NCBI GenBank assembly: GCA_031292615.1
Contig: JARLGT010000029.1
Span: forward strand, 1 to 43,446
Length of the DNA stretch: 43,446 bases
Source: Coriobacteriia bacterium
GTDB taxonomy: Bacteria; Actinomycetota; Coriobacteriia; Anaerosomatales; JAAXUF01
Direction: 5' to 3'
The notes beneath the pieces are model-generated. The model had not been told where the DNA came from. It did no database searches and was given only the letters and a program-made list of their open reading frames with translations. A program made the translations under genes and the position numbers. Positions 8,618-16,893 of the stretch are shown one piece after another (positions within the stretch are counted from its first letter, which is position 1; each line of letters begins with the position of its first letter).

Positions 8618-9820
8618 ATGGGACTCTTCGACGGCATCAAAGGCGAGACTCAGCAGCAGTTCCTCGCCAGACCCGACTCCAGCAAGGACCTCGTGATCTA
8701 CAAGTGGCCCGAGACGAACATCCGCATGATGTCCGTCGTTACGGTCCAGCCTGACGAGTGGGCGTACTTCATCAAGCAAGGCACGGTCGTGGGTTATCTG
8801 GAGGGCGGGCAGCACAAGCTTGACGGTGCCCAGATCCCGTTCCTCGGCGGGTTGATCGACAGCTTCACCGGCGGCAACGTGCTGATGGCCGAGTTGTACT
8901 TTGTCTCGAGCCGCGAGTTCGCGAACAACAAGTTCGGCGGCTCCATGGGCGAGGTCGAGGACCCAGCGACCGGCGAAGCGATCAGGTGCGGCGTCTACGG
9001 CGAGTTCGTCTTCAAGGTCGTTGATCCGGCCAAGCTGATCTTGAACCTGGTCGGCACGCAGCCTATCAGCAGCAACGACATGATCATCGACGCGATCAAG
9101 GACCAGCTCACCAAGATCCTGCGCGCCACGGTCAACCGCAAGATGAAGGACGAGCAGTGGTCGCTACTCGACGTAACGTCGGGAGCCTACACGCTCGACT
9201 TCGAGCAGGCGATCGTCGGCACCGCGACTCAATACACCGAGCCGTTCGGCCTGCAGATCACACGAATCGAGGACTTCCTCGTCAACATGGACGACGCCGA
9301 CCGTCAGCGTCTCCTCGACCTGAAGGACCGCATGGCCAAGATGCGCTTGGCCGGCGACCCCCGCTACATGGCGGCAGCGCAGTCCGAGGCGATGTTCGGC
9401 GCGGCCGAGGGCATGGCGCAAGGCGGTGGCGGTGCGAATATGGCCGGCCTCTTCGTGGGCGCGGGTCTCGGCCAAGCGGTTGGCGGAGGGCTGCAGTCCG
9501 GACAGGTGCAGGCGGCCGCCACACAGGCTGCTGCTGCCGAGCAGGCTGCCGCAGCTCCCGCTCCTGCCGCACCAGCCCCCGCACCAGCCGCCGCACCTGC
9601 CCCAGCCGCAGCACCGGCGGCGGCTGCTGGTGCGGTTGTGGCGGGCGCAGAAGCGCCGGCAACAGTGACGTGCTCCAACTGCGGCACGGTGAACCCCGCC
9701 GGCGCGAAGTTCTGCTCCAACTGCGGAAACGCGCTCGGCCCGAAGACCTGCACCAACTGTGGAGCTGAGGTTCCGCAGGGCGCCAAGTTCTGTCCCGAGT
9801 GCGGCACGGCACAGGGCTAG
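8618..9820 (+). CDS. SPFH-domain protein with two C-terminal zinc ribbons (YdjI-like)
   Basis: This 400-residue protein begins with an SPFH/band-7-like domain (about 1-250) of the type called 'virion core protein-like' in older annotation and found in Bacillus YdjI. Recognisable parts are 'MGLFDGIKGE', 'VQPDEWAYFIKQGTVVG', 'GVYGEFVFKVVDP' and 'FGLQITRIEDFLV'. A glycine-rich stretch and a long Ala/Pro linker (about 290-345) follow. The end has two zinc ribbons, with CXXC pairs starting near Cys352 and Cys378, each of the form 'CSNCG...KFCSNCG'. No membrane helix is seen, so membrane contact would be through the SPFH domain or the neighbour. It probably forms a scaffold at the membrane, perhaps in envelope stress. 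The next gene starts directly after the stop, so the two proteins are likely partners. Confidence 0.85.
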   Translation: MGLFDGIKGETQQQFLARPDSSKDLVIYKWPETNIRMMSVVTVQPDEWAYFIKQGTVVGYLEGGQHKLDGAQIPFLGGLIDSFTGGNVLMAELYFVSSREFANNKFGGSMGEVEDPATGEAIRCGVYGEFVFKVVDPAKLILNLVGTQPISSNDMIIDAIKDQLTKILRATVNRKMKDEQWSLLDVTSGAYTLDFEQAIVGTATQYTEPFGLQITRIEDFLVNMDDADRQRLLDLKDRMAKMRLAGDPRYMAAAQSEAMFGAAEGMAQGGGGANMAGLFVGAGLGQAVGGGLQSGQVQAAATQAAAAEQAAAAPAPAAPAPAPAAAPAPAAAPAAAAGAVVAGAEAPATVTCSNCGTVNPAGAKFCSNCGNALGPKTCTNCGAEVPQGAKFCPECGTAQG

Positions 9821-10804
9821 GTGGCGACGATGCTGCGCAGCAGGTACGCCAAGCTCTTTGCGATCGCTCTCATCGTGCTGATGGCGGTCGCGCTCGTTGT
9901 TCCAGCCGTCGGGCTCGCACGAGCCGGCGGCGGTCACACCTCCAACCCGGGTCACAGCAGCAGCGGCGGCTTCTCGGGGGGTTCAAGCCATAGTAGCGGC
10001 GGAGGCTTCTCGGGCGGTTCAAGCCAAGGTAGTGGCGGCAGCGGAGGAAGCCTGCTCGGCGGGGCAGTGGTTGGGTCCGCGCTCAGCGGCGGAGGCTGCT
10101 GCACGTTCATCGTAATCATAATCATCATCGTGATCGCCTACTTCGTGATCACGCGCTTCTTCAAGAGCAACGGCGCGCCACCCACACCAGGCGCGATGCC
10201 CGACCTTGGCGCCATGAACCAGGCGATGCAGGGTGGCGGACCGGTCGGCTTCGACGCCGTCAAGGCCGACGATCCCGACTTCTCCGAGCAAGCGTTCTAT
10301 GGCCGAGTGAACGAGATGTTCCTTGCGATCCAGAAGGCATGGGAAGCTCGCAATATGGAGCCAGCTCGCCGCTTCTTGGCCGAGCAGCAGTTCCAGGTCC
10401 TGGCCGACGGTGTGGGCGAGTACGTGCGCAACGGTCAGATCAACAAGCTCGATAGCATCCACATCGACCATGTCGAGCCGGTCTCGGTCACGCGCGAAGG
10501 TGACTCGGACTACGTGAAGGTCATGATCACGGCCTCCGTCATCGACTACACGATCGACGAGCGTACCGGCCAGATCGTCAATCCGGGCGTGCTCGGCGAC
10601 GGCAAGACCGTCAAGACGTTCGACGAGTACTGGACGCTTGTGCGCAAGGTGGGCGCCGTGACCAAGACCGACGCCACCATCAAGAAGTGCCCGAACTGTG
10701 GCGGCCCCGTCACGGACGGTAACTACGTCAAGTGCGCCTACTGCGGCACGATGATGAACGACCCGGCGCTTGACTGGGTGCTGCTGCGCATCGAGCAGCC
10801 CTAG
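9821..10804 (+). CDS. Membrane-anchored Tim44-like protein with C-terminal zinc ribbon
   Basis: The protein has 327 residues. A signal-like hydrophobic stretch (about 10-30) is followed by a Gly/Ser-rich region (about 35-85), a Cys-Cys pair and a strongly hydrophobic helix 'TFIVIIIIIVIAYFVITRFF' (about 95-115). A Tim44-like domain (about 150-280) begins 'FSEQAFYGRVNEMFLAIQKA' and includes 'YWTLVRKVGAV'. The C-terminal zinc ribbon has CPNC and CAYC pairs and ends 'DPALDWVLLRI', as in the protein at 4989-5633. The start is a GTG immediately after the stop of the SPFH gene, which implies tight translational coupling. The domain order, with a Gly/Ser-rich loop between two helices and a cytoplasmic Tim44/zinc-ribbon part, is seen in sequence. 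A role as membrane partner of the SPFH protein is inference. Confidence 0.82.
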   Translation: MATMLRSRYAKLFAIALIVLMAVALVVPAVGLARAGGGHTSNPGHSSSGGFSGGSSHSSGGGFSGGSSQGSGGSGGSLLGGAVVGSALSGGGCCTFIVIIIIIVIAYFVITRFFKSNGAPPTPGAMPDLGAMNQAMQGGGPVGFDAVKADDPDFSEQAFYGRVNEMFLAIQKAWEARNMEPARRFLAEQQFQVLADGVGEYVRNGQINKLDSIHIDHVEPVSVTREGDSDYVKVMITASVIDYTIDERTGQIVNPGVLGDGKTVKTFDEYWTLVRKVGAVTKTDATIKKCPNCGGPVTDGNYVKCAYCGTMMNDPALDWVLLRIEQP

Positions 10805-10834
10805 CGGACAACGCCGAGCAAGCGCGGCAACACA

Positions 10835-10868
10835 GATGGCCCCGCCGATGCGTGTCGGCGGGGCCATC
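10835..10868 (+). terminator. Hairpin terminator after the Tim44-like gene
   Basis: A perfect 14-base stem (10835-10848 with 10855-10868) encloses a six-base loop about 30 bases after the stop at 10804. No T run follows, but its position between two convergent genes suggests it ends transcription from both sides. Confidence 0.6.
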
Positions 10869-10936
10869 GTCATGTCGGAAGGCACAGCGCGCGATCGACA
10901 AGCGCGTCGGCGCAGCCGCCTCACGCGCCCGAGGGA

Positions 10937-11782
10937 CTACTTCGCAGCGGCGTTGCACGCCTCGGAGAGATCGAGCGCGACGCGTGTTGGCTCGGCGAAG
11001 ACCGCGTCGGTCTCGTCGGGAGAGAGCGCCACCGACCACTGACCGCCGTAGGCAACCAGCAGCCAACCACGAACCAGGACATCGATCTGGATGGCGCGCG
11101 GCACGACGTCGGCATCGATGCCCTCGCCGTACTCGGCGGCCTGAGCCTCGCTGGTAAAGAGGGTCAGCGACGGGCGATCGTCGATCACGAGGCCCACTAT
11201 CGCGTCCTCCGAGGGGTCGTCGAGGAGCCACAGCGCGTCAGTAGCGGCGGCCGCGGCCAGGGCGTCGGCGTAGCGATCGCCCGAAGGTGCAGGCACTTCG
11301 TCGTTAGGCGCCCATCCTTCGGCCGGTTCCTCTTCGACGCCGGGCGACTCCAGCAGCGCCCACTCGTCGTAGGCCGCGACGAGTGGCTCGGCGACGAGCT
11401 CGGCGGCCAGGTCAGACGGCTCGGCGAGCAGGTCGGTCAGATCCTCGGCGACCGCCGTCGGCTCGACCAGCATGTCATCTTCGAAGTTCGGAAAGAGCGA
11501 GACGTTTGCGTCGCCCTCGATCAGGAACGGCAGCAAACGGTTGAGCCACTCGTCCACGGCGAGTGGAGCGGCCTCGGCTTCACCCTCGGCGACGTTGGCA
11601 GCCAGCGCCTTGGTCGGCCAGTCGGGCAGCACGGCTCCGCCGTCGGTGTCCCACAGCGCAATGTCTTCGCCGGACGCTACCACCCAAGTCTCGCCCGTTC
11701 GGGCGGCCTCGGAGAGCGTGAGCATGTAGCGCAGCCAAGGCGGAGCGAAGTCCTCGAGCCGACCGATCAGTCTCGTATCCAT
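10937..11782 (-). CDS. DUF2750-like protein with C-terminal SseB-like region
   Basis: This acidic, soluble protein has 281 residues. The first half resembles DUF2750 proteins: 'GETWVVASGED', then 'VLPDWPTKALAANVA', 'VDEWLNRLLPFLIEGDANV' and 'LFPNFED'. Those proteins typically show a WP.....A motif followed by an acidic segment and a 'FP' strand. A low-complexity acidic middle is followed by a second domain with 'LTLFTSEAQAAEYG', reminiscent of the SseB N-terminal domain. Neither family has a firm biochemical role. The start at 11782 is chosen because the family similarity begins there; the upstream part of the open frame is Arg/Pro-rich and looks non-coding. The gene lies downstream of the transglutaminase-like gene on the same strand, 124 bases away, and may be in the same transcript. 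Confidence 0.68.
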   Translation of the reverse strand: MDTRLIGRLEDFAPPWLRYMLTLSEAARTGETWVVASGEDIALWDTDGGAVLPDWPTKALAANVAEGEAEAAPLAVDEWLNRLLPFLIEGDANVSLFPNFEDDMLVEPTAVAEDLTDLLAEPSDLAAELVAEPLVAAYDEWALLESPGVEEEPAEGWAPNDEVPAPSGDRYADALAAAAATDALWLLDDPSEDAIVGLVIDDRPSLTLFTSEAQAAEYGEGIDADVVPRAIQIDVLVRGWLLVAYGGQWSVALSPDETDAVFAEPTRVALDLSEACNAAAK

Positions 11783-11906
11783 GGTCTCGTCCTTGTCTGC
11801 CGAGAAGCCCGGCGTTCGTAAACCGTCCTTGGGCGCGGGCGTTCTTTCAGGAGTATGCCCCCCGCGCAAGCGCCTCGGCGCTGTATGCGAAGGCGAGCTT
11901 GCGACT

Positions 11907-13094
11907 CTAGAGCCACCAGGCGTTGCGGTCAATCCACCGGATCGCCTTGGTGCGATCCATGAACGTGCCGACGCTCTTTCCACTCTCGTCGACAACGTTG
12001 GAGCGCAGCGAGGTCGAAGCCTCGTAGGCGATGTTGAGCTTGTTGTTGATGGCGCGCGCCTGGCCCTGCGTAAGGTTCTCGCGCTTGGCCGTCTGGTAGA
12101 GCGCCTCGGCTGCAGTCTGCGCGACGTCGCGCGCGTGCACGATTCGCGCTATCTGATCGGCGGCGCCGTAGCGCTTCGTCCCCGATCCTATGGGGACGAG
12201 AATCGGCTCGGAGGCCAGCTTCATGCCCCCGGCGTACGAGGAGGGCACGTCCGTCACGTAGCACGGAGCCGTCGTCTCGAGGAAGAGCAGCCCGCTCTCC
12301 CCGTACGTGGCGCCCGGACCCGATACCCCCACGGCCATATGCTTCTCAGGCTCGAAGTCCAGCAAGGTCGCCGAGTAACCCTCATGCGACAGCAGGTCGG
12401 CGAGCAGGACGGACTTGTCGCCGCACAGACCCTTGCCGTCGACCAGTGTCTCGACGGGGAAGCGCTGCTTGCCGGTCCCAGACTCGAACATCTTCCAGTC
12501 GTAGGGGATCGTCTGGACGTACTTGGCCATGAGCTCTAGGTACTGGTCGGAGTCCAAGCCGGCTCGGCTGCGAATCGCTTCGAGCTGCCGGCAGACGTCG
12601 TCGATCGCGGGCTTCTGGGCGGGGTCGTCGGCAAAGTCGCGGTAGTAGGTGCGAGTCCAGTCCGCGTCGCTCTGGCCCGGTATCTGGACCAGCAAACGCG
12701 TGGAGTTCTTCGCTCCGTGGTAGACATCGCTCGCGACGTGCGGGGTGATGCTGTACTTCACGCCATCGAACAGGAACGTGATGGTCTTGGCGGACACAGC
12801 CTTGCCGGCGGTCGGAACGATGTGAGGATGCGGCCCTCTAGCCTCGACGCTCTGCGTCGCCGCATCGCCCAGGGGCAGGACAGAGCGGGCCGACGTGGCG
12901 ATTTCGCTGCCAAAATCCAGCGCCGCCTGTCGGACCTGCGGAGGAATCGGAACGCTGTGCCCCAGCCCGAGCGGCAGGCCGAGCACGGCCACAAGCCAGC
13001 CCAGCACGCCGAGCAGCATGATGCCGAGCAACCAGCCCAGAGCCGTGAGGCAGCCGCAGCCGCTCCGTCTCGGTTCGTACTCCTCGTCGGTCAT
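11907..13094 (-). CDS. Membrane-anchored transglutaminase-like protein
   Basis: The protein has 395 residues. After a short N-terminus with a GCGC pair, one hydrophobic segment (about residues 16-45) anchors it, so the rest is probably extracytoplasmic. A transglutaminase-like core lies at about 180-280. The likely catalytic cysteine is Cys224 in 'GKGLCGDKSVLLADLL' and the histidine is His252 in 'PEKHMAVGV'. The usual third residue is Asp, but the matching position in 'LFLETTAP' is Glu273, which is odd. The fold fits a protease or amidase of the cell envelope rather than a true cross-linking enzyme. The start at 13094 has GGAG nine bases upstream. It may be co-transcribed with the DUF2750-like gene downstream. 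The substrate cannot be told. Confidence 0.8.
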   Translation of the reverse strand: MTDEEYEPRRSGCGCLTALGWLLGIMLLGVLGWLVAVLGLPLGLGHSVPIPPQVRQAALDFGSEIATSARSVLPLGDAATQSVEARGPHPHIVPTAGKAVSAKTITFLFDGVKYSITPHVASDVYHGAKNSTRLLVQIPGQSDADWTRTYYRDFADDPAQKPAIDDVCRQLEAIRSRAGLDSDQYLELMAKYVQTIPYDWKMFESGTGKQRFPVETLVDGKGLCGDKSVLLADLLSHEGYSATLLDFEPEKHMAVGVSGPGATYGESGLLFLETTAPCYVTDVPSSYAGGMKLASEPILVPIGSGTKRYGAADQIARIVHARDVAQTAAEALYQTAKRENLTQGQARAINNKLNIAYEASTSLRSNVVDESGKSVGTFMDRTKAIRWIDRNAWWL

Positions 13095-13276
13095 CCGTTC
13101 ACTCTCCGTTGAGCCACATGCGTCGCTACACGATAGCTCAGCCAAGTGCACAAGCGATGCCACATGCGGCGGACCGTAGGAATCCCACAGTATCTCCCCG
13201 AATGGGCGCAGCTCGCTTGCGCCGATACCCCCGGCGTCTGCGTTCGGGTAGTCTCTTGGTAAAGGAGGTCCACACC

Positions 13277-14131
13277 ATGCCTGACCAGCACGTGCCAGCA
13301 GCACAGTTCGGGATCTGCGGCGGATCGGGATCCCTGTCGTTCGACTTCCCGGCAGCCCTAGGAGACGAGCGAGTCGATGTACTGGGCACAGACCTCGTCT
13401 TCGAGACGCCGTTCGGAACCTCTCCCGCGTTCACCCACTTTCGAGTCACCGGACCCACCGGGCCGCGCGAAGCACTCGCCGTCAAGATGCACGGCTGGCG
13501 TCGCGGCGTGAAGCGTGCCGACGCGTCGCTGCAAGTTTTCTGGGTGTTCTCGGAGGCCGGCGTACGCAAGGTGCTCGCCGACGGCGGTGTTGGCAGCCTG
13601 AACCACCTGCTCGACCCGCGCGACGTGGTCATCCCCAACGATTTCGTCGACCTCTCGATCAAGCAGGACATTTACGTGCGGGGCGATCACCTCCTGATCA
13701 TGCGCGAGCCCATCTGTCGAGAGCTCTCAGGTCACCTGTACGCGGGCGCGAGTTCGGCGTTTCAGCGCGTCTTTGGGCGCGGCACCTACCTCGTCACCGA
13801 CGGTCCCCGATTCGAGTCGGTCGCCGAGGTCGACTACATGAAACGCCTTGGGTCTGACATCATCGGCCAGTCGTTGTGTCCCGAGGTCTTCCTCGCCCGC
13901 GACATCGGCGCGTGCTACGCCGGCATCTACATAGTCGTGAACTACGGCGAGGGCGTCGTGCGCGAGTGGGAGCACGCCGAGATGAAGGCGATCTTCTTCG
14001 ACGAGTCCGAGACCATCGCTCGAATCGTGCTCGACACGATCGCCGATGCGTCGCTTGCCCGGGACGCTTGCAGCTGCATGGATCACCGCAAGCCGAGCAT
14101 GCTCGGCATACCTGACGTCCGGAAGTCGTAG
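13277..14131 (+). CDS. Divergent MTAP/PNP-family nucleoside phosphorylase-like protein
   Basis: This 284-residue protein matches the methylthioadenosine phosphorylase/purine nucleoside phosphorylase fold along its length: 'FGICGGSGSL', 'FETPFG', 'GVGSL...DVVIPNDFVDLS', 'GRGTYLVTDGPRFES.AE', 'PEVFLARDIGACYAGIYIV'. Key positions differ from human MTAP as I recall it. The phosphate-site RHG is MHG (Met71), the Thr-Ala pair before GSL is Gly-Gly, the ribose-site Met-Thr is Gln198-Ser199, and the base-binding Asp of TDYD is Asn222. Asn at this place in PNPs favours 6-oxopurines. The next gene is an aminofutalosine-deaminase-like amidohydrolase, so cleavage of futalosine is a reasonable inference; methylthioinosine is the main alternative. 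The start at 13277 has AAAGGAGG eight bases upstream. Confidence 0.78.
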   Translation: MPDQHVPAAQFGICGGSGSLSFDFPAALGDERVDVLGTDLVFETPFGTSPAFTHFRVTGPTGPREALAVKMHGWRRGVKRADASLQVFWVFSEAGVRKVLADGGVGSLNHLLDPRDVVIPNDFVDLSIKQDIYVRGDHLLIMREPICRELSGHLYAGASSAFQRVFGRGTYLVTDGPRFESVAEVDYMKRLGSDIIGQSLCPEVFLARDIGACYAGIYIVVNYGEGVVREWEHAEMKAIFFDESETIARIVLDTIADASLARDACSCMDHRKPSMLGIPDVRKS

Positions 14132-14135
14132 GCTC

Positions 14136-15370
14136 GTGCAGCTGATCTCGGCCGATTGGGTGCTGCCCGTCGGCAGCCCGCCGATCCCCGGTGGTGCCGT
14201 CGCGGTTCAGGGCGGCCGCATCGCAGGCGTCGGCGTTCGAGGCGAACTTGCAACTCGCTACCCGGAGGCCGTCGCCGAGCACTTCGGCGGCTGTGTCATC
14301 ACGCCTGGTCTCGTCAACGCACACACGCATCTGACGCTCACAGACCTCGCGGGCAAGGTGCCCCCGATGCCGTTCGTCGACTGGCTTCCCGCGCTAGTCT
14401 CGGCGATGAAGCCGTGGACCGTCGCCGATCACGAGGCCTCCGGCGCGCACGGGGCGCGGCAGTGCCTGCTCGCGGGGTGACCGCCGTGGGCGACATCGCC
14501 TACGGCGCCGCCGAGGTGGTAGCCGCCGCGTCGATGGGATTGGCAGGCGTCTACTACTGGGAGCTGCTCGGCATGCGCGGCGACGCCGTCCCGAGCGCGC
14601 TGGAGGCGCTTCGCTATCCGAGCCACCCAGAGGCGTTTGCCCCGCGCGTCAGGTGCGGCCTCTCGCCGCACTCCCCCTACACATCCGGCCCCGAGTTGCT
14701 CCAAGCCGTCCACTCCACCGCTGCCGAGAAGGGCGTGCCAATCGCCATCCACGTTGCGGAGTCGGCCGCCGAGGTCGAGCTGCTTGCGGTGGGGACTGGA
14801 GCGCTCTCGGCAGTCGCTGGCCGCACGGCGTTCGGGTTCCATGCCCCCGGCACGTCCACCGTCCGCTACCTGCACGATCTGGGCGTCCTCTCAGGCGCCA
14901 CCGCCGTCCACTGCTGCCACGTGGACGCGGCTGACGTCGCTCTTCTCGCCGCCGAGGCGCGTGGCGTTGTGACCTGCCCGCGCTCGAACCGCTACCTCGG
15001 CAACCCGGTTCCCGACGTACCTGCGTTGTTGAAGGCCGGCATCCCGGTTGGAATCGGCACGGACTCTGCCGCGAGCAACTCGGACCTCGATCTGATGGCC
15101 GAGATCCGTGCGCTGCGCGACATCCACCCCACGATCCCGGCACGGACGCTGATCGAGATTGCGACGTGCCAAGGCGCAGTGGCAATCGGCATCGCCGAGA
15201 ACTTCGGCACGCTGGAGCGCGACAAGCAAGCCGATATCGCGGTGTTCGCGCTAGGCGGTGTGGACGATCCCGAGGAGGCCATAGTTAACGGCGCAGGCGG
15301 GGCCACCCTGCGAGCACTCGCCGTCGAAGGCTCTTGGCGCGTGTTCGACGGCGCGTGGCAGGACGCCTGA
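14136..15370 (+). pseudogene. COG0402 amidohydrolase, aminofutalosine-deaminase-like, interrupted by one frameshift
   Basis: Two frames together give one amidohydrolase of about 411 residues. The first (14136-14480) holds 'TPGLVNAHTHL' with the HxH metal site and 'FVDWLPAL'. It stops at TGA 14478-14480. The second frame picks up the family sequence exactly there, 'LLAG' joining 'VTAVGD', and runs to 15370 with 'IHVAES' (His and catalytic Glu), 'VHCCHVD' and 'GIGTDSAASN' (metal His and Asp). One G is missing from a run of four G at 14474-14477. This may be a sequencing error, a real mutation or, less likely, programmed slippage. The family deaminates adenosine-like nucleosides (aminofutalosine, methylthioadenosine, adenosylhomocysteine). 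The start is GTG 14136, five bases after the MTAP-like gene. Confidence 0.82.
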
Positions 15371-15417
15371 TTGATGCATCGGTTCCAGCGCCAAGCGCGG
15401 GTCGCCAGAAACAGGGA

Positions 15418-15441
15418 GCGGGCGCCCTTTCGGGCGCCCGC
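15418..15441. terminator. Bidirectional hairpin between convergent genes
   Basis: A perfect ten-base stem, GCGGGCGCCC with GCGGGCGCCC on the other strand, encloses a TTTC loop. It lies between the amidohydrolase gene (plus) and the livK gene (minus) and probably ends both transcripts. Confidence 0.75.
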
Positions 15442-15467
15442 GGGAGAACCTCACGCAGGTGATGAGT

Positions 15468-16679
15468 CTACTGGCCGGGGATGAGCGCAGCGATCCACTT
15501 GCCGGCTTCGACCTTGTAGACCGTGATGGCCTTGTTTGTCGTGTCGCCGTTCTTGTCGAACGCAATCTTGCCGGTGACGCCATCGACACTGGTCGCGGCA
15601 ACGTTGGCGATGATCTCTTCGCGGGCGGCCGGGCCGGTGACCGCCGCGGCACCCTTGTCCTTGGCCGCCTTGACGATGGCGCCAATCAGTACGTTAGCGG
15701 CATCGTAGGAGTAGGCGTCGTACGCGCCGATCTCCTTGCCGGGGAACATCTTGGTGTAGGCCGCCTGGAACTCCTGGGCCTTCGGCAGCTTGTCGGTCGG
15801 CAAACCGACCGAGGTGCACAGGTCTCCGTCAGCGTTGCCAGCCAAGGCGATGTACTGAGGGTCGAACAGACCGTCGCCGCCCATCATCGGGGCCTTGACC
15901 GAGCCGTTCTTCAGCTGCTTGGAGAGCAGCGCGCCGGCGTTGTAGACGCCGCCGTAGTAGACCAGATCGGGGTTGGCATCCTTGATCTTGCTGACCAGCG
16001 CGTTGAAGTCGCTGTCCTTGTCGGAGGTCTTCTCGGTGAGGACGACCTGGCCACCGTCAGCGACGAACTGCTTGGCGAACGCGGCAGCAAGACCGGCACC
16101 GTAGGGGGTCGAGTCGTCGATGACGACCGCCTTCTTGAAGCCGAACTTGTTGAAGGCGGCGTCGGCACCGGTCGGCCCTTGGACCGAGTCGATGGTGCAG
16201 ACACGGAACACGTTATTCAGACCCTGCAGCGTAAGCGCCGGGTTGGTCGCGGCCGGGGAGATCATCGCGATCTTGGCCTCGTTGTAGACCTTGGACGCCG
16301 GGATTGTGACGCCGGAGTTCAGGTGGCCGACAACGCCGATGAGCTGGCGGTCGGAGGCGAAGGTGTTGGCGATCGTGACACCCGTCTTGGGGTCGCCCTG
16401 GTCGTCGCCGGGAATGCCGACGAACTTCAGGCCGGCGGCCTTGACGTCCGCGCTATCGTTGGCCTGCGCAAGCGCGAGTTCTACACCGCGCTGGATGCCC
16501 TGACCCTGGGCGACCGAGCCCGCGGTCAACGGGGCGCCGATACCGATGTGGACCTCGGTGGACGAACCGCCACCGGACGAGTTTGAAGCCGAGCCACCAC
16601 TCGAGCACCCACCAAGCATGAGCGCCGCCAGGGCCAACGCAACGACTGCGCTGCCCGCAAGCATCTTCCCTACACGCAT
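15468..16679 (-). CDS. livK: Branched-chain amino acid type ABC transporter binding lipoprotein (second copy)
   Basis: The 403-residue protein has a lipoprotein signal (LGGC, Cys25) and a Gly/Ser linker. A type I binding-protein domain follows, beginning 'VHIGIGAPLTAGSVAQGQG', with 'DDQGDPKTGVTIANTFAS', 'GHLNSG' and 'YSYDAANVL'. It belongs to the LivJ/LivK/amide-binding group and would deliver leucine, isoleucine, valine or a related amino acid to LivHM. It is very similar along its whole length to the binding protein at 20870-22081. Here it lies after livF, so the transporter has two binding proteins flanking the permease genes. The start at 16679 has AGGAGG five bases upstream. A hairpin in the 260-base leader and a terminator-like hairpin after livF suggest separate transcription. 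The ligand may differ from that of the first copy. Confidence 0.9.
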   Translation of the reverse strand: MRVGKMLAGSAVVALALAALMLGGCSSGGSASNSSGGGSSTEVHIGIGAPLTAGSVAQGQGIQRGVELALAQANDSADVKAAGLKFVGIPGDDQGDPKTGVTIANTFASDRQLIGVVGHLNSGVTIPASKVYNEAKIAMISPAATNPALTLQGLNNVFRVCTIDSVQGPTGADAAFNKFGFKKAVVIDDSTPYGAGLAAAFAKQFVADGGQVVLTEKTSDKDSDFNALVSKIKDANPDLVYYGGVYNAGALLSKQLKNGSVKAPMMGGDGLFDPQYIALAGNADGDLCTSVGLPTDKLPKAQEFQAAYTKMFPGKEIGAYDAYSYDAANVLIGAIVKAAKDKGAAAVTGPAAREEIIANVAATSVDGVTGKIAFDKNGDTTNKAITVYKVEAGKWIAALIPGQ

Positions 16680-16712
16680 AGCTCCTCCTGTCACAACTTC
16701 GTTTGCATGAAC

Positions 16713-16744
16713 TGTGTCACGGGCGGCAGATGTCCCATGACACA
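16713..16744 (-). promoter_or_regulatory. Interrupted palindrome in the livK leader
   Basis: TGTGTCA (16713-16719) and TGACACA (16738-16744) form an inverted repeat. Inside it, GGG and CCC also pair after one mismatch, leaving a ten-base loop. It lies 34-65 bases before the livK start. It could be an operator for a dimeric regulator or an RNA hairpin in the leader. Confidence 0.4.
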
Positions 16745-16893
16745 ACGCATGGGAGCGTACGGTAGCGCGGAGATTGCATACAGTGGCAAGGGTGGTGTGC
16801 GTGGCGGCTCTTTCGCATGAATCGAAATGCGCCATTGGCGAGTGACTTCCGATTCGTCGGCGTGTGGCTTTGCCCACCTGGTACGCGAACGGA

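Noticed and set aside
14136-14480. A separate short protein ending at 14480
   Set aside because: It contains only the N-terminal part of the amidohydrolase, and the next frame continues the family sequence at once.
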